Positions 1 to 9,310 of a DNA stretch of 64,000 bases are shown piece by piece (positions within the stretch are counted from its first letter, which is position 1; each line of letters opens with the position of its first letter). A program made the position numbers and the translations under genes. The DNA lies in NCBI RefSeq assembly GCF_000708285.2, contig NZ_JAUG01000004.1:1-64000 (forward strand). Reading direction: 5' to 3'. Source of the DNA: Pedobacter borealis DSM 19626 (GTDB taxonomy: Bacteria > Bacteroidota > Bacteroidia > Sphingobacteriales > Sphingobacteriaceae). The notes under the pieces were generated by a model. That model was not told where the DNA came from. It was given only the letters and a program-made list of their open reading frames with translations, and ran no database searches.

Positions 1-140
1 TTAGTCCAGAGAAAGCGATTGAAATTGCAAAAACTATTTATTCATTGAAGGTTCTTAATCCATTAAATAATGAAGTGGTCGAGCAAACTTTAATCTTGAA
101 TGAAGAGCAGAAATACTTAAGCCAATTATTCAACTTTTGA
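1..140 (+). CDS. C-terminal fragment of a possible transposase
   Basis: The window opens inside a reading frame (codons from base 3) that ends at the TGA at 138-140 and gives 45 residues ending in QLFNF. The tail, with a short beta-like stretch, then ILNEEQKYL and a terminal LFNF, resembles the C-termini of IS4/IS1634-type DDE transposases. That is recall of a pattern, not an alignment. Most of the gene is outside the window, so neither catalytic residues nor intactness can be judged. A MITE-like inverted repeat lies about 100 bases downstream, which fits a mobile-element context. Confidence 0.35.
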   Translation, partial: SPEKAIEIAKTIYSLKVLNPLNNEVVEQTLILNEEQKYLSQLFNF

Positions 141-237
141 AACTGGGTGTCCCAGTGCGGAAGACAGGTGAGGTCGGGATGAAAAACAACTCCGCTCTTT
201 CTTTATAAAATTATCATATTTTTGATTAACAACTGTT

Positions 238-434
238 ATAACCTGAGTTCGATTATTAAATCTCACTTTGTGACGTTTTAATCAAGTTTTCAGTTAAGGC
301 GGTCGTCACCCTGAATTTATTTCAGGGTCTTTCACGCTAAAAAGATGCTGAAATAAATTCAGCAGGACGATAAAGCTGGATTAGGCGTGTATAAGATATG
401 ATTTTCAGCTAATAATTATCGAACTCAGGTTTAT
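238..434. repeat. MITE-like inverted repeat with internal REP hairpin
   Basis: A block of about 195 bases is bounded by imperfect inverted copies of AACCTGAGTTCGAT plus a short A/T tail (238-258 and 411-434). Inside is a second inverted pair: CCTGAATTTATTTCAG near 310-325 and CTGAAATAAATTCAG near 348-362, with CGTC/GACG at the outer ends. It has no coding frame. The layout resembles a small non-autonomous element. Whether the upstream transposase-like gene recognises its ends is unknown. Confidence 0.6.
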
Positions 435-473
435 AGATTTAAGTTTCATTCAATCAATATCCAATCATTCTAC

Positions 474-1772
474 ATGGAAGAAGCATTACAACAGAACGAA
501 ATTAAAGATATAGAATATCGGTTAAAATCTATATTTGGCGGTTCGGTGGGTAATCTTGTGGAGTGGTACGATTGGTATACCTATTCTGCTTTTGCGCTTT
601 ATTTCTCTCCTGCCTTTTTCCCGAATAGCAATCCAACTGCACAGTTATTAGATACTGCAGGTATTTTTGCCGTAGGCTTTTTAATGCGGCCTATCGGTGG
701 CTGGTTGTTTGGCAGCATTGCCGATAAGTTAGGCAGAAAAAGATCGATGACACTTTCTGTTCTCATTATGGCCATTGGGTCATTAATTATCGGTTTAACT
801 CCAGGTTACAAACAGATTGGAATTGCAGCACCGTTACTACTCATTTTTGCAAGATTGATTCAGGGGTTGAGTACTGGCGGCGAATACGGTACTTCTGCCA
901 CTTACCTCAGTGAAATGGCCACTAAAAAACATAGAGGCTTTTATTCAAGCTTTCAATATGTAACCCTGATCGGTGGGCAATTATTGGCCTTAGGTATTCA
1001 ATTAATTTTGCAAAACTGGTTGCTTACACCTGCCGAACTGCATGAATGGGGCTGGCGGATTCCATTTTTTATCGGCGCCATACTTTCTTTCATCGCGCTG
1101 TACCTACGTAGACATATCGACGAAACCTCAGCTTTTAAAAGCAAAAACTCGGCAGACAAAAAAGGTGGCATTGCGGTACTGATGAAATATCCAAAAGAAG
1201 TTTTTACCGTAGTAGGCTTAACTTTGGGCGGAACGATTGCCTTTTATACATTTAGCACTTACATGCAGAAATTTCTGGTTAATACGGTACATCTCAGTAA
1301 AGAAACCTCCACAACATTATCATTCATTTCTCTGTTGGTTTTTGCCGTTATGCAGCCGCTGTTTGGCCTGTTATCCGATAAAATTGGGCGTAAACCTTTA
1401 TTAATTGGTTTTGGTGTGCTGGGTACTTTATGTACTTATCCAATTTTAACCGGTTTGGCTGGAGAAACCAATACTACTATCATATTCTTGCTGATGATTG
1501 GCGCTTTGATTATCGTGAGCGGTTATACGAGTATTAATGCTGTAGTCAAGGCAGAACTGTTCCCTGCCGAAATCAGGGCTTTGGGTGTGGGTTTACCATA
1601 TGCTTTAACTGTTGCCATTTTCGGTGGAACGGCAGAATATTTTGCGCTATGGTTTAAGAACATCGGTCACGAAAATTATTTCTACTGGTATGTAACCGGA
1701 TGTATTTTAATCTCGTTGATTTTATATACCACGATGAAAGATACGAAACACCATTCGAAGATTGAAGATTAA
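474..1772 (+). CDS. MFS transporter, metabolite:H+ symporter (KgtP-like) family
   Basis: This is a 432-residue inner-membrane secondary transporter with about 12 hydrophobic segments. It shows the MFS motif A (GSIADKLGRKRSM, about residues 80-92) and the MHS-type stretch RLIQGLSTGGEYG around 127-139. A second motif-A-like loop, DKIGRKP, sits near residue 303. The N-terminal VGNLVEWYDWYTYS motif is typical of alpha-ketoglutarate, proline/betaine and citrate symporters. Length equals that of E. coli KgtP. The substrate is probably a dicarboxylate or similar small organic acid but cannot be fixed from sequence. It stands alone, with repeats on both sides. Confidence 0.88.
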   Translation: MEEALQQNEIKDIEYRLKSIFGGSVGNLVEWYDWYTYSAFALYFSPAFFPNSNPTAQLLDTAGIFAVGFLMRPIGGWLFGSIADKLGRKRSMTLSVLIMAIGSLIIGLTPGYKQIGIAAPLLLIFARLIQGLSTGGEYGTSATYLSEMATKKHRGFYSSFQYVTLIGGQLLALGIQLILQNWLLTPAELHEWGWRIPFFIGAILSFIALYLRRHIDETSAFKSKNSADKKGGIAVLMKYPKEVFTVVGLTLGGTIAFYTFSTYMQKFLVNTVHLSKETSTTLSFISLLVFAVMQPLFGLLSDKIGRKPLLIGFGVLGTLCTYPILTGLAGETNTTIIFLLMIGALIIVSGYTSINAVVKAELFPAEIRALGVGLPYALTVAIFGGTAEYFALWFKNIGHENYFYWYVTGCILISLILYTTMKDTKHHSKIED

Positions 1773-2088
1773 TTTCTTGAAACTTAATACAATACGGGGC
1801 GTCATTTCCAACTTGATTGGGAATCTTAATGCAATCAAAACAGCCCTTTTTTGGTAATGAAATGTTGAGGTGTCAGTCTGAGTCTGTCGAAGGCTTTTCT
1901 TTAAACAACTTAAATAGTCCTCGTTTGTAACGAGGATTATCGAGATCTGCATTTGTAATGCAGATAAACAAACCAAATGGCGATAAAATCGCCTTTCTCC
2001 TCCATCCTCGTTGCAAACGAGGACGATGAAAGCGTTACCATCTCCGTGTCAATCTGTGCTTCCGTGGCAAAAAGTCTTTGCGAGGAGT
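1773..2088. other. Gene-free interval with REP-type hairpins
   Basis: No credible gene is seen. The interval holds a CTGAGTCTGTCGAAGG motif near 1879, which is half of the CTGAGCNTGTCGAAG repeat family seen elsewhere in the window, then a cluster of small hairpins (1918-2022), then low-complexity text near 2045-2075 of a kind that recurs in gaps of this genome. Confidence 0.6.
1918..2022. repeat. Cluster of three REP-type hairpins
   Basis: Three short palindromes stand in a row: CCTCG-TTTGTAA-CGAGG (1919-1935), ATCTGCAT-TTGTA-ATGCAGAT (1945-1965) and CCTCG-TTGCAAA-CGAGG (2006-2022). Each has a TTTGTAA or TTGCAAA type loop with variable stem arms. The same loop style recurs at 53805-53987. 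This is the look of REP sequences mobilised by RAYT transposases, but no cognate RAYT sits beside this cluster. Confidence 0.6.
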
Positions 2089-2478
<390 letters not shown>

Positions 2479-2590
2479 TTAGAACTAAAGCATTCGTCCT
2501 TTTGTTTTAACAACCTGGGATTTATGCTTTCAATATTTGGTTAGTAAATTATCGACAAACAAAATACTCAATTTTTATATATTTACCATT

Positions 2591-3871
2591 ATGGAAAACC
2601 TGCCTCCTTTAGCCGAACGTATGCGCCCTCAAAATCTCGATGAATATGTTGGTCAACAGCATTTAGTTGGAGAAGGTGCGGTTTTACGCAAAGCGATCGA
2701 AAGCAGTCAGCTCCCTTCCATGATTTTTTGGGGACCTCCAGGTGTGGGTAAAACAACCTTGGCCTATATCATTTCGCAGGCACTAGATCGCCCGTTTTTT
2801 AACTTAAGCGCCATTAACAGTGGTGTGAAGGATATTCGGGAGGTAATTGATAGGGCCGCACAGCTGAAGGATAGTTTTTTAGGCCTACCCATTTTGTTTA
2901 TTGATGAGATTCACCGTTTTAGTAAATCGCAACAAGATAGTTTATTGGGGGCAGTGGAAAGAGGCTTGGTTACCTTAATTGGTGCAACGACCGAAAATCC
3001 GTCTTTCGAGGTGATCTCCGCTTTACTTTCCCGCTGTCAGGTTTACATTTTAAAATCGTTAACCGAAACGGAGTTAGCGGGTTTATTGGAAACAGCTATT
3101 AAAAAAGATAGCATTCTCTCAGAGAAGAATATTACTATAAAAGAGCACGAAGCATTGATCCGTTTATCGGGTGGTGATGCGCGGAAATTGTTAAACGTGC
3201 TCGAAATTGCCATTAATGGCATCGGTGGAAATAAAATTATACTCACCAACGAAAATGTACTGGCGCATGCACAGCAGAACCTTGCGTTATACGATAAAGC
3301 CGGAGAGCAACACTACGATATCATTTCGGCCTTTATTAAATCCATCCGTGGCAGCGACCCCAATGCAGCTGTTTATTGGCTGGCTCGAATGATAGAAGGG
3401 GGTGAAGATCCACTTTTCATTGCCCGTAGATTGCTGATCTTGTCTTCAGAAGATATTGGCAATGCCAACCCTAATGCCCTGCTTTTGGCCAATAATTGTT
3501 TTACTGCAGTAAATGTAATCGGTTATCCGGAGGCGCGGATCATCTTATCGCAATGTGTAACCTATCTGGCCAGTTCGCCTAAAAGCAATGCAGCTTACGA
3601 GGCCATTAACAAAGCACAGGCCTTGGTTAAACAGACAGGAAATTTGCCTGTGCCTTTGCATATCCGTAATGCACCGACCAAATTGATGAAAAATATCGGT
3701 TATGGAAAAGATTACCAATATTCGCACGGATACGAAGGCAATTTTTCACCACAAGAATATTTTCCAGAAGAATTAAGTGGCACAAAACTCTACGATCCGG
3801 GGAAAAACCCTGCAGAAGAGAAGTTGCGTGAAAAGCTTAAGCAGAACTGGAAAGACAAATACAAGTATTAG
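2591..3871 (+). CDS. rarA: Replication-associated recombination protein A (AAA+ ATPase)
   Basis: A 426-residue clamp-loader-like ATPase of the RarA/MgsA/WRNIP1 family, which acts at stalled replication forks. Visible are the N-terminal [19 protein letters not shown], Walker A GPPGVGKT (48-55), Walker [11 protein letters not shown] (101-110), sensor text [11 protein letters not shown] and the C-terminal AAA-associated and tetramerisation region ([16 protein letters not shown]). The ATG at 2591 is chosen over an in-frame TTG at 2537 because family proteins begin at this point. A near-consensus TATATTTA lies 5 bases before the ATG. The following ABC genes are on the same strand 28 bases downstream. 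Confidence 0.95.
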   Translation: MENLPPLAERMRPQNLDEYVGQQHLVGEGAVLRKAIESSQLPSMIFWGPPGVGKTTLAYIISQALDRPFFNLSAINSGVKDIREVIDRAAQLKDSFLGLPILFIDEIHRFSKSQQDSLLGAVERGLVTLIGATTENPSFEVISALLSRCQVYILKSLTETELAGLLETAIKKDSILSEKNITIKEHEALIRLSGGDARKLLNVLEIAINGIGGNKIILTNENVLAHAQQNLALYDKAGEQHYDIISAFIKSIRGSDPNAAVYWLARMIEGGEDPLFIARRLLILSSEDIGNANPNALLLANNCFTAVNVIGYPEARIILSQCVTYLASSPKSNAAYEAINKAQALVKQTGNLPVPLHIRNAPTKLMKNIGYGKDYQYSHGYEGNFSPQEYFPEELSGTKLYDPGKNPAEEKLREKLKQNWKDKYKY

Positions 3872-3899
3872 TGTAACATTTTCTGTCGAATGACTACTA

Positions 3900-5408
3900 A
3901 TGAGTATATTAACCACATTAACATCTAAACTAAATATGCTGAGTACTTTTTTAAGCCATCAAAGAAAATCTTTCTGGCGTTCGCGGAATAAAGGCGGTAG
4001 TATTGCTACACAAATCATTATTGGTTTTTTTATGCTTTATTTTCTTGTTGTTGCAGTGGGGATTGGCTTTGGTATGACAATTTTTCTCCCAAAAATTTTC
4101 CCCAATCAAACTGTAATGACAAGCTTCAACGGAATAATTTTATATTATTTCGCATTCGATTTTTTGATGCGGTTACAGCTTCAGGACATCCCGACACTGA
4201 GCATCATTCCTTATTTGCACCTCAAGATACCAAAGCGTAAGATCATCAATTTTTTAAATGCAAAGGCACTTTTCTCGGCCTTTAATTTATGGCCATTTTT
4301 CTTGTTTTTTCCGTTCATATTCATCGAGATATGGAGTATAGATGGTGCGTTAGTTGCAGTAATGTACATTGTCGCTATCCTCTCCATAATGGTATTTAAC
4401 AACTATTTTATACTATACCTTAAGCGTAAATCGATCACCAATGTATTGTTTACCTTGGTTGGTTTGGTTATAATCGGCGTGTTTGCCGCCTTAGAATATT
4501 ATAAGGTGATTTCTATCATGGTCGCATCTAACTTTGTTTTTAGCGAGATGGCCGATAAACCTTATTTGGGGCTTATCTTTCCAGTTATAGCATCTGTAAT
4601 TTTTATCCTCAATTCTAATTACCTGCGCAGAAATCTTTATGTAGAAGAATTAGGTTCGAAACAGGAGAAGAAAGTAAGTACTGATTATGCTTTTTTAAAC
4701 CGATTTGGGAAAGCTGGCGAATTGGCTGCACTAGAACTCAAATTAATTTTAAGGCACAAACGGCCGCGTTACTCGGTATTTATGGGGCTGTTCTTTTTAT
4801 TATATGGATACCTCTTTTATAAGGCCCCGTATATTGCAGCAGATTCTTTTAGTAAGATGATTTTTGCGGCAATTTTTATGACGGGTTTTTCTGTACTTAG
4901 TTATGGCCAGTTTATGTTTGCGTGGCAAAGCTCACATTTTGATGGTTTACTCATAAATAAAATCGACTTTAAAGATTACATCAAAGGCAAGTTTTTACTC
5001 TTTACTATAATGTGTACCATAACAACTATTTTAGCCAGTTTTTATGGCTTTTTAAGTCCAAAACTTTTATTATTACACTTAGCGGCATATCTGTATAACA
5101 TTGGCTTCTGTACAGTTCTGGTTTTGTATTTAGCCACTTTTAATTACAAACGGATTGATATCACAAGAAGTGCTAGCTTTAATTTTCAGGGTATGGGCGC
5201 TACCCAATGGATTTTAATGATCCCTTTTATACTTATTCCCTATCTTGTTTATTTGCCTTTTGGTTATTTAAACAGGCCGTACCTGGGTTTAATGACAATC
5301 GGCTTTTTTGGCCTTATCATGTTATTCATGCGAGCTTACTGGGTTAACTATATTGCAAAAAGATTAGAATTACAACGTTATAAAATAGCCGAAGGCTTTA
5401 GAGAATAA
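3900..5408 (+). CDS. DUF5687 family ABC transporter membrane protein
   Basis: A 502-residue polytopic membrane protein with roughly 10-12 hydrophobic segments. The stretch FLSHQRKSFWRSRNKGGS near the N-terminus is characteristic of DUF5687 proteins of Bacteroidota. The next gene, 2 bases downstream, encodes an ABC ATPase, so this is most likely the permease half of an exporter of unknown substrate. An alternative ATG at 3936, directly before STFLSHQ, matches the usual family start and may be the real one. Confidence 0.85.
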   Translation: MSILTTLTSKLNMLSTFLSHQRKSFWRSRNKGGSIATQIIIGFFMLYFLVVAVGIGFGMTIFLPKIFPNQTVMTSFNGIILYYFAFDFLMRLQLQDIPTLSIIPYLHLKIPKRKIINFLNAKALFSAFNLWPFFLFFPFIFIEIWSIDGALVAVMYIVAILSIMVFNNYFILYLKRKSITNVLFTLVGLVIIGVFAALEYYKVISIMVASNFVFSEMADKPYLGLIFPVIASVIFILNSNYLRRNLYVEELGSKQEKKVSTDYAFLNRFGKAGELAALELKLILRHKRPRYSVFMGLFFLLYGYLFYKAPYIAADSFSKMIFAAIFMTGFSVLSYGQFMFAWQSSHFDGLLINKIDFKDYIKGKFLLFTIMCTITTILASFYGFLSPKLLLLHLAAYLYNIGFCTVLVLYLATFNYKRIDITRSASFNFQGMGATQWILMIPFILIPYLVYLPFGYLNRPYLGLMTIGFFGLIMLFMRAYWVNYIAKRLELQRYKIAEGFRE

Positions 5409-5410
5409 TT

Positions 5411-6103
5411 ATGATTTTAGAAGTTAAGAATTTACAAAAAGTTTATGGCGATAAAACCGTTGTAAACATCGAGGATTTGCAGATTACCGCAGGCGAAACC
5501 GTTGGCTTAGTTGGAAATAACGGCGCTGGTAAAACCACTTTCTTCCGGATGCTTTTAGATTTAATCCGCCCAACCAATGGCCAGGTTTTATCAAAGGGCG
5601 AAAATGTAATGCACAACGATAACTGGAAAAACTATACCGCATCGTTTTTGGATGAAGGTTTTCTGATCGATTACCTAACTCCAGAGGAGTATTTCATTTT
5701 TATTGGCAGTTTGCATAACTTAAGTGTGGCTGATGTTTCTGCCTACCTAAACCAATATGGCGAGTTTTTTAATGGCGAAATATTAAACAGTGGAAAATAC
5801 ATCCGCGATTTTAGTAAAGGAAATCAGAATAAAGTAGGAATTGCGGCTGCCCTGATGCAGAAGCCGGAAATCTTAATTTTAGATGAGCCTTTTGCCAACC
5901 TCGATCCAACCACGCAGATCCGTTTAAAGAAATTGTTGAAAGAGCAGACAGGCAACATGACTACCTTTATTTCCAGTCATGATTTAAATCACGTTACCGA
6001 CGTTTGTAACCGGATCATTTTGGTTGAAAAAGGGCAGGTAATTAAAGATTTTAAAACAGACGAAAATACATTGAAAGAGTTGGAGAGTTATTTCTCTGCC
6101 TAG
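5411..6103 (+). CDS. ABC transporter ATP-binding protein
   Basis: A 230-residue ABC ATPase with Walker A GNNGAGKT (35-42), a variant signature FSKGNQNK (134-141) in place of LSGGQ, Walker B ILILDEP (154-160) and a switch His in ISSHD. The SKGNQ form is common in ABC-2-type exporter ATPases. It begins 2 bases after the DUF5687 gene, so the two are almost certainly co-transcribed as one transporter. A hairpin terminator follows at 6132. Confidence 0.93.
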   Translation: MILEVKNLQKVYGDKTVVNIEDLQITAGETVGLVGNNGAGKTTFFRMLLDLIRPTNGQVLSKGENVMHNDNWKNYTASFLDEGFLIDYLTPEEYFIFIGSLHNLSVADVSAYLNQYGEFFNGEILNSGKYIRDFSKGNQNKVGIAAALMQKPEILILDEPFANLDPTTQIRLKKLLKEQTGNMTTFISSHDLNHVTDVCNRIILVEKGQVIKDFKTDENTLKELESYFSA

Positions 6104-6131
6104 TTTTTGTACTAAGAATGATACATTATCG

Positions 6132-6164
6132 AAGAGTCTCCATTAATTCGGGACTCTTTTTTTG
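6132..6164 (+). terminator. Intrinsic terminator after the ABC pair
   Basis: Stem AAGAGTC / GACTCTT with a 13-base loop is followed by a T run. It closes the rarA/ABC transcription unit before the OmpA-like gene. Confidence 0.75.
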
Positions 6165-6280
6165 TGCGTATAATTTTTATTTAGGCTAAAATTTGGTCAA
6201 AACAGACAGAAAATCCAGTTCGGTTACTTTTTGGCATTGTGTTTGAATATAAGGAGTAGAAATTATAAATCTAGATTATT

Positions 6281-6958
6281 ATGAGTATTTCAAAAGTAAG
6301 AATAGCAACATTAAGTATAGGGTTAGCAGTAGGTTCGATGGCATTCCAAAGTTGTGATAGTTTAACTAAAACACAAAAAGGAGCTGGTATTGGTGCTGCA
6401 GCTGGCGGTGTTATTGGTGCATTGATCGGTAAAAAAGCCGGTAATACAGCAGTTGGCGCCTTAATTGGTGGTGCTATTGGCGGTACAGCGGGAGCTTTTA
6501 TCGGCCGTAGAATGGACAGACAGGCAGCTGAAATTCAGAAAGCTATTCCTAACGCAGAAGTTATTCGTGAAGGTGAAGGAATTATTGTAAAATTTGATAG
6601 TGGTATTTTATTCGATTTCGATAAAACGGCTTTGAAAGATGCGGCTAAAACAAACATCCAGAGTTTAGCTTCTTCATTAAATCAATATCCTGATACTGAT
6701 ATCAAAATTATCGGTCATACCGATAGCCGTGGTACAGAACAATATAATATGGGCCTATCAGAAAGAAGAGCAGCAGCGGTTAAAGCTTATGCGGTTTCTC
6801 AAGGTGTTCCATCATCAAGGTTAGTTACCATTGGTAAAGGTTTTGCTGAGCCAATTGCAGATAACGAAACCGATGCAGGCCGTGCAGCTAACCGTCGTGT
6901 AGAGATTGTAATCGTTGCTAACGATGCATTAAAAGCGACAGCACAAAAACAAGGATAA
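6281..6958 (+). CDS. OmpA family outer-membrane lipoprotein
   Basis: A 225-residue envelope protein. An N-terminal signal ends in a lipobox (FQSC, Cys25). It is followed by a glycine-zipper region rich in GAGIGAAAGG and GALIGG repeats (about 34-75) and a C-terminal OmpA/MotB peptidoglycan-binding domain (about 100-212) with FDFDKTAL, GHTDSRGTEQYN, LSERRA and the final NRRVEI. The family anchors outer membrane to peptidoglycan. It is monocistronic, with terminators on both sides. Confidence 0.92.
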   Translation: MSISKVRIATLSIGLAVGSMAFQSCDSLTKTQKGAGIGAAAGGVIGALIGKKAGNTAVGALIGGAIGGTAGAFIGRRMDRQAAEIQKAIPNAEVIREGEGIIVKFDSGILFDFDKTALKDAAKTNIQSLASSLNQYPDTDIKIIGHTDSRGTEQYNMGLSERRAAAVKAYAVSQGVPSSRLVTIGKGFAEPIADNETDAGRAANRRVEIVIVANDALKATAQKQG

Positions 6959-7000
6959 TATCGCAATTTCCCTCTACCTATGAGGTCATTATAAATGCAG

Positions 7001-7028
7001 CCCCGGTGTACATCCACCGGGGTTTTTT
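7001..7028 (+). terminator. Strong intrinsic terminator after the OmpA-like gene
   Basis: Perfect 8-bp stem CCCCGGTG / CACCGGGG with loop TACATC, followed at once by six T residues. Confidence 0.9.
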
Positions 7029-7100
7029 GTTGCCCCATGAAACTTACGAAGTCGGCTTGGGCTGGGAATCTGATAGACTTCGTAAGTTTTCTTGCAGAGT

Positions 7101-7741
7101 TAGTTGTGGTGCCGGATGTTACCATCTGACACTGTTAGTGTATATTCTTTAGTCTTTTGAAAAGCAGGTTCCTCTGTCTATCGGTTCCGAAAGCCCCGCC
7201 ATTCGCTTTACCTCACTACGTTCGGTGCTCGCTGCTGTCGGGTTTAGTTGACTTGGGTTTGTGCTGCTTGGGTAAGTTGGATTACTGTGTTGATGTGGTG
7301 TCTGATGTTACCATCTGACACTCGATTAATAAATTTAGTCTGTTTTTTGAAAATCAGGTTCCTGTGCTCGTCGGTTCCGAAAGCCCCGGTATTCGCTTTA
7401 CCTCACTGCGTTCGGTGTTCGCTGCTGTCGGGTTTAGTTAACTTGGGTTTGGTGCTGGGCAGGCCAAACTTCCGAAGTTTCGCTTAGCCCAAACCGAGGC
7501 TAACTTCGGAAGTTTTCTAACCGCCCTGCAACCCCAAATACTTGCATGAATGATCTAAACGGGATTGAAGCGACATCCTCCCGATCCCGATTCTTCATCG
7601 GATTGGGAGATATAGCGAAAAGGTACTGATATTAAAAAAAGCAAATGGCCTTGCTTTCCAAAAAGAAAGAATCGTACTGTGCAGTCAGATGTTACCATCT
7701 GACTGGGTAAATCTGTGTCAGATAGAAATATCTGACACCAC
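7101..7741. repeat. Gene-free repeat block: duplicated 170-200-base unit plus hairpins
   Basis: Two direct copies of a unit (about 7101-7260 and 7290-7455) each run from GATGTTACCATCTGACA through GGTTCCGAAAGCCCCG to GCTGCTGTCGGGTTTA. The CCCCGCCATTCGCT and GCTGCTGTCGGGTTTA cores recur at 34339-34660. Two clean hairpins end the block: CAGTCAGATG-TTAC-CATCTGACTG (7682-7705) and GTGTCAGATA-GAAA-TATCTGACAC (7715-7738). The first hairpin also appears in diverged form inside each unit. Short open frames here look like by-products of the repeat. Confidence 0.7.
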
Positions 7742-7751
7742 GGTAAGGAAG

Positions 7752-8102
7752 TTAATCCGCCGAATAAATATCTTCGAAATAACTTACCACGAGCGATTTC
7801 ATCAGCATTTCCTGCTCGAGCATGGTATAAGGCGGAATTGCTTTAATTAACTTCCAATGTGGCCAACCATCCTGATCCAAACCCTCAAGCTCATAAAAGC
7901 CCATTTCGCTCAATAAACGGCAAGTTGCTATGTGCATCAGCTCCTCTTTTTGGCGTTTGCTGTATTTTTTTGGCCCTTTGCCCAATTCCTGAACACCAAT
8001 TAGAAAAAGCATTACTTTTAAGTCAGGAAAATCCGAATCAAATTCCTTCGAAATCTTTTCCTGTAAAACTTTCCACTTGGCATTAATCTCCGACGGCTTC
8101 AT
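7752..8102 (-). CDS. Hypothetical protein, 116 aa
   Basis: I do not recognise a family. The product is soluble, mixed in charge and probably helical, with features such as MLFLIGVQELGKG and a C-terminal acidic tail. The ATG at 8102 (KPSEINAKW) is preferred over an in-frame TTG three codons upstream. Codon use looks like that of its neighbours, so it is probably a real conserved gene. It is divergent from the oxidoreductase at 8208. Confidence 0.7.
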   Translation of the reverse strand: MKPSEINAKWKVLQEKISKEFDSDFPDLKVMLFLIGVQELGKGPKKYSKRQKEELMHIATCRLLSEMGFYELEGLDQDGWPHWKLIKAIPPYTMLEQEMLMKSLVVSYFEDIYSAD

Positions 8103-8168
8103 ATCTGGCAAAGATAAGGTAAAAAGGTGTAAGGCCTAAGTAAAAGCTTTGCAGTTTTAACATTAAAG

Positions 8169-8201
8169 CTTGAATCGTAATTGTATTTTTAGCTACATTT
8201 A
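8169..8201 (+). promoter_or_regulatory. Candidate promoter very close to the start codon
   Basis: CTTG (8169-8172) is followed after 21 bases by TACATTTA (8194-8201), one mismatch from the Bacteroidota -7 element TAnnTTTG. The ATG at 8208 is only 6 bases further, so the transcript would have almost no leader. Confidence 0.5.
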
Positions 8202-8207
8202 TAACCT

Positions 8208-9233
8208 ATGGATACGAATATCAATAAAACAATTAACGCGGGTTTATTAGCTTATGGCATGTCGGGGCAAGTTTTTCATGCTCCCTTTTTACAGGCACAT
8301 AGCGGGTTCAATTTAAAGGCTATAGTAGAACGCAGCCATAAAAATGCAGTTAATGATTATCCCAATATTACAAGTTATAATAGCGTTGATGAGCTTTTAA
8401 ATGATACCGAAATAGAATTGGTTGTTATTAATACGCCCAATAATCTTCATTATGAGCATTCGAAAGCAGCATTAACCAGGCATAAACATATTCTGGTTGA
8501 GAAACCATTTACGGCAACAGCTGCACAGGCGAAAGAACTTTTTGAACTTGCCGATAGCGTAGGGAAGCAAATCTTTTTCTACCAGAACCGTCGTTGGGAC
8601 AGTGACTTTACCGCTGTGAAAAAGGTGATTGAAAGCGGTAAACTGGGTAAGCTGGTTGAAGTTCATATGCGTTACGATCGCTATCGTAATGTGATTGGGC
8701 CTAAGGCATTTAAAGAAAACCCGGTAGAGGCCAGCGGACTTTTATACGATTTAGGCCCGCACCTTTTAGATCAGGTAATCAGCCTGTTTGGCAAGCCATT
8801 AAGTTTCCATAAAATACTGGGTAAGAATAGAGTAGGTACTTTGGTAGACGATTATTTCTCGATCCAACTGAGTTACCCTAATAGTTTGTATGTTTTTGTT
8901 ACTTCGAGCATGTTGGTGGTAAACCCACAGGCGGGGTTTATTTTACATGGCGTAAATGGAAGTTTTATTAAACAAAGAACGGATATTCAGGAAGAACAGT
9001 TGCTGGCGGGTATGAAATTAACCGATCCGCGCTATGGCATTGAGTCTGCAAGTAAAGATGGTTTATTAACAACTATTGATGCTGAAGGCCATAAAACTGA
9101 GGAGACAATTCCATCAGAAGTAGGAAGTTATTTACCGCTTTTCGAAGCTGTTTATCAAGCCATAAAAAACAATAAACCCTACCCGGTTACACGTGAGGAT
9201 GTTTTGATCCAATTAGAAATTATCGAAAGCTAA
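8208..9233 (+). CDS. Gfo/Idh/MocA family oxidoreductase
   Basis: A 341-residue NAD(P)-dependent oxidoreductase. It has an N-terminal Rossmann fold beginning AGLLAYGMSGQVFHAPFL, in which the glycine-rich turn is GMSGQ, and the family motif EKPF (VEKPFTATAAQA, about residues 97-108). The C-terminal alpha/beta substrate domain includes DLGPHLLDQ. The pattern is like E. coli YdgJ/YhhX; substrates in this family are sugars, inositols or related compounds. No sugar operon surrounds it, so the specific role is open. Confidence 0.92.
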   Translation: MDTNINKTINAGLLAYGMSGQVFHAPFLQAHSGFNLKAIVERSHKNAVNDYPNITSYNSVDELLNDTEIELVVINTPNNLHYEHSKAALTRHKHILVEKPFTATAAQAKELFELADSVGKQIFFYQNRRWDSDFTAVKKVIESGKLGKLVEVHMRYDRYRNVIGPKAFKENPVEASGLLYDLGPHLLDQVISLFGKPLSFHKILGKNRVGTLVDDYFSIQLSYPNSLYVFVTSSMLVVNPQAGFILHGVNGSFIKQRTDIQEEQLLAGMKLTDPRYGIESASKDGLLTTIDAEGHKTEETIPSEVGSYLPLFEAVYQAIKNNKPYPVTREDVLIQLEIIES

Positions 9234-9310
9234 CCCTTATCTGTCCATCTGTTAAATTCTTATAATCACCCTAAATCTGTGCAATCCTTTAAATCCGTGT
9301 AATCCTTATT

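Noticed and set aside
1722-1976. 84-codon open frame on the minus strand
   Set aside because: Overlaps the end of the MFS gene and then reads through REP hairpins.
7248-7487. 79-codon open frame on the plus strand
   Set aside because: It lies wholly inside the duplicated repeat block and has repeat-derived composition.
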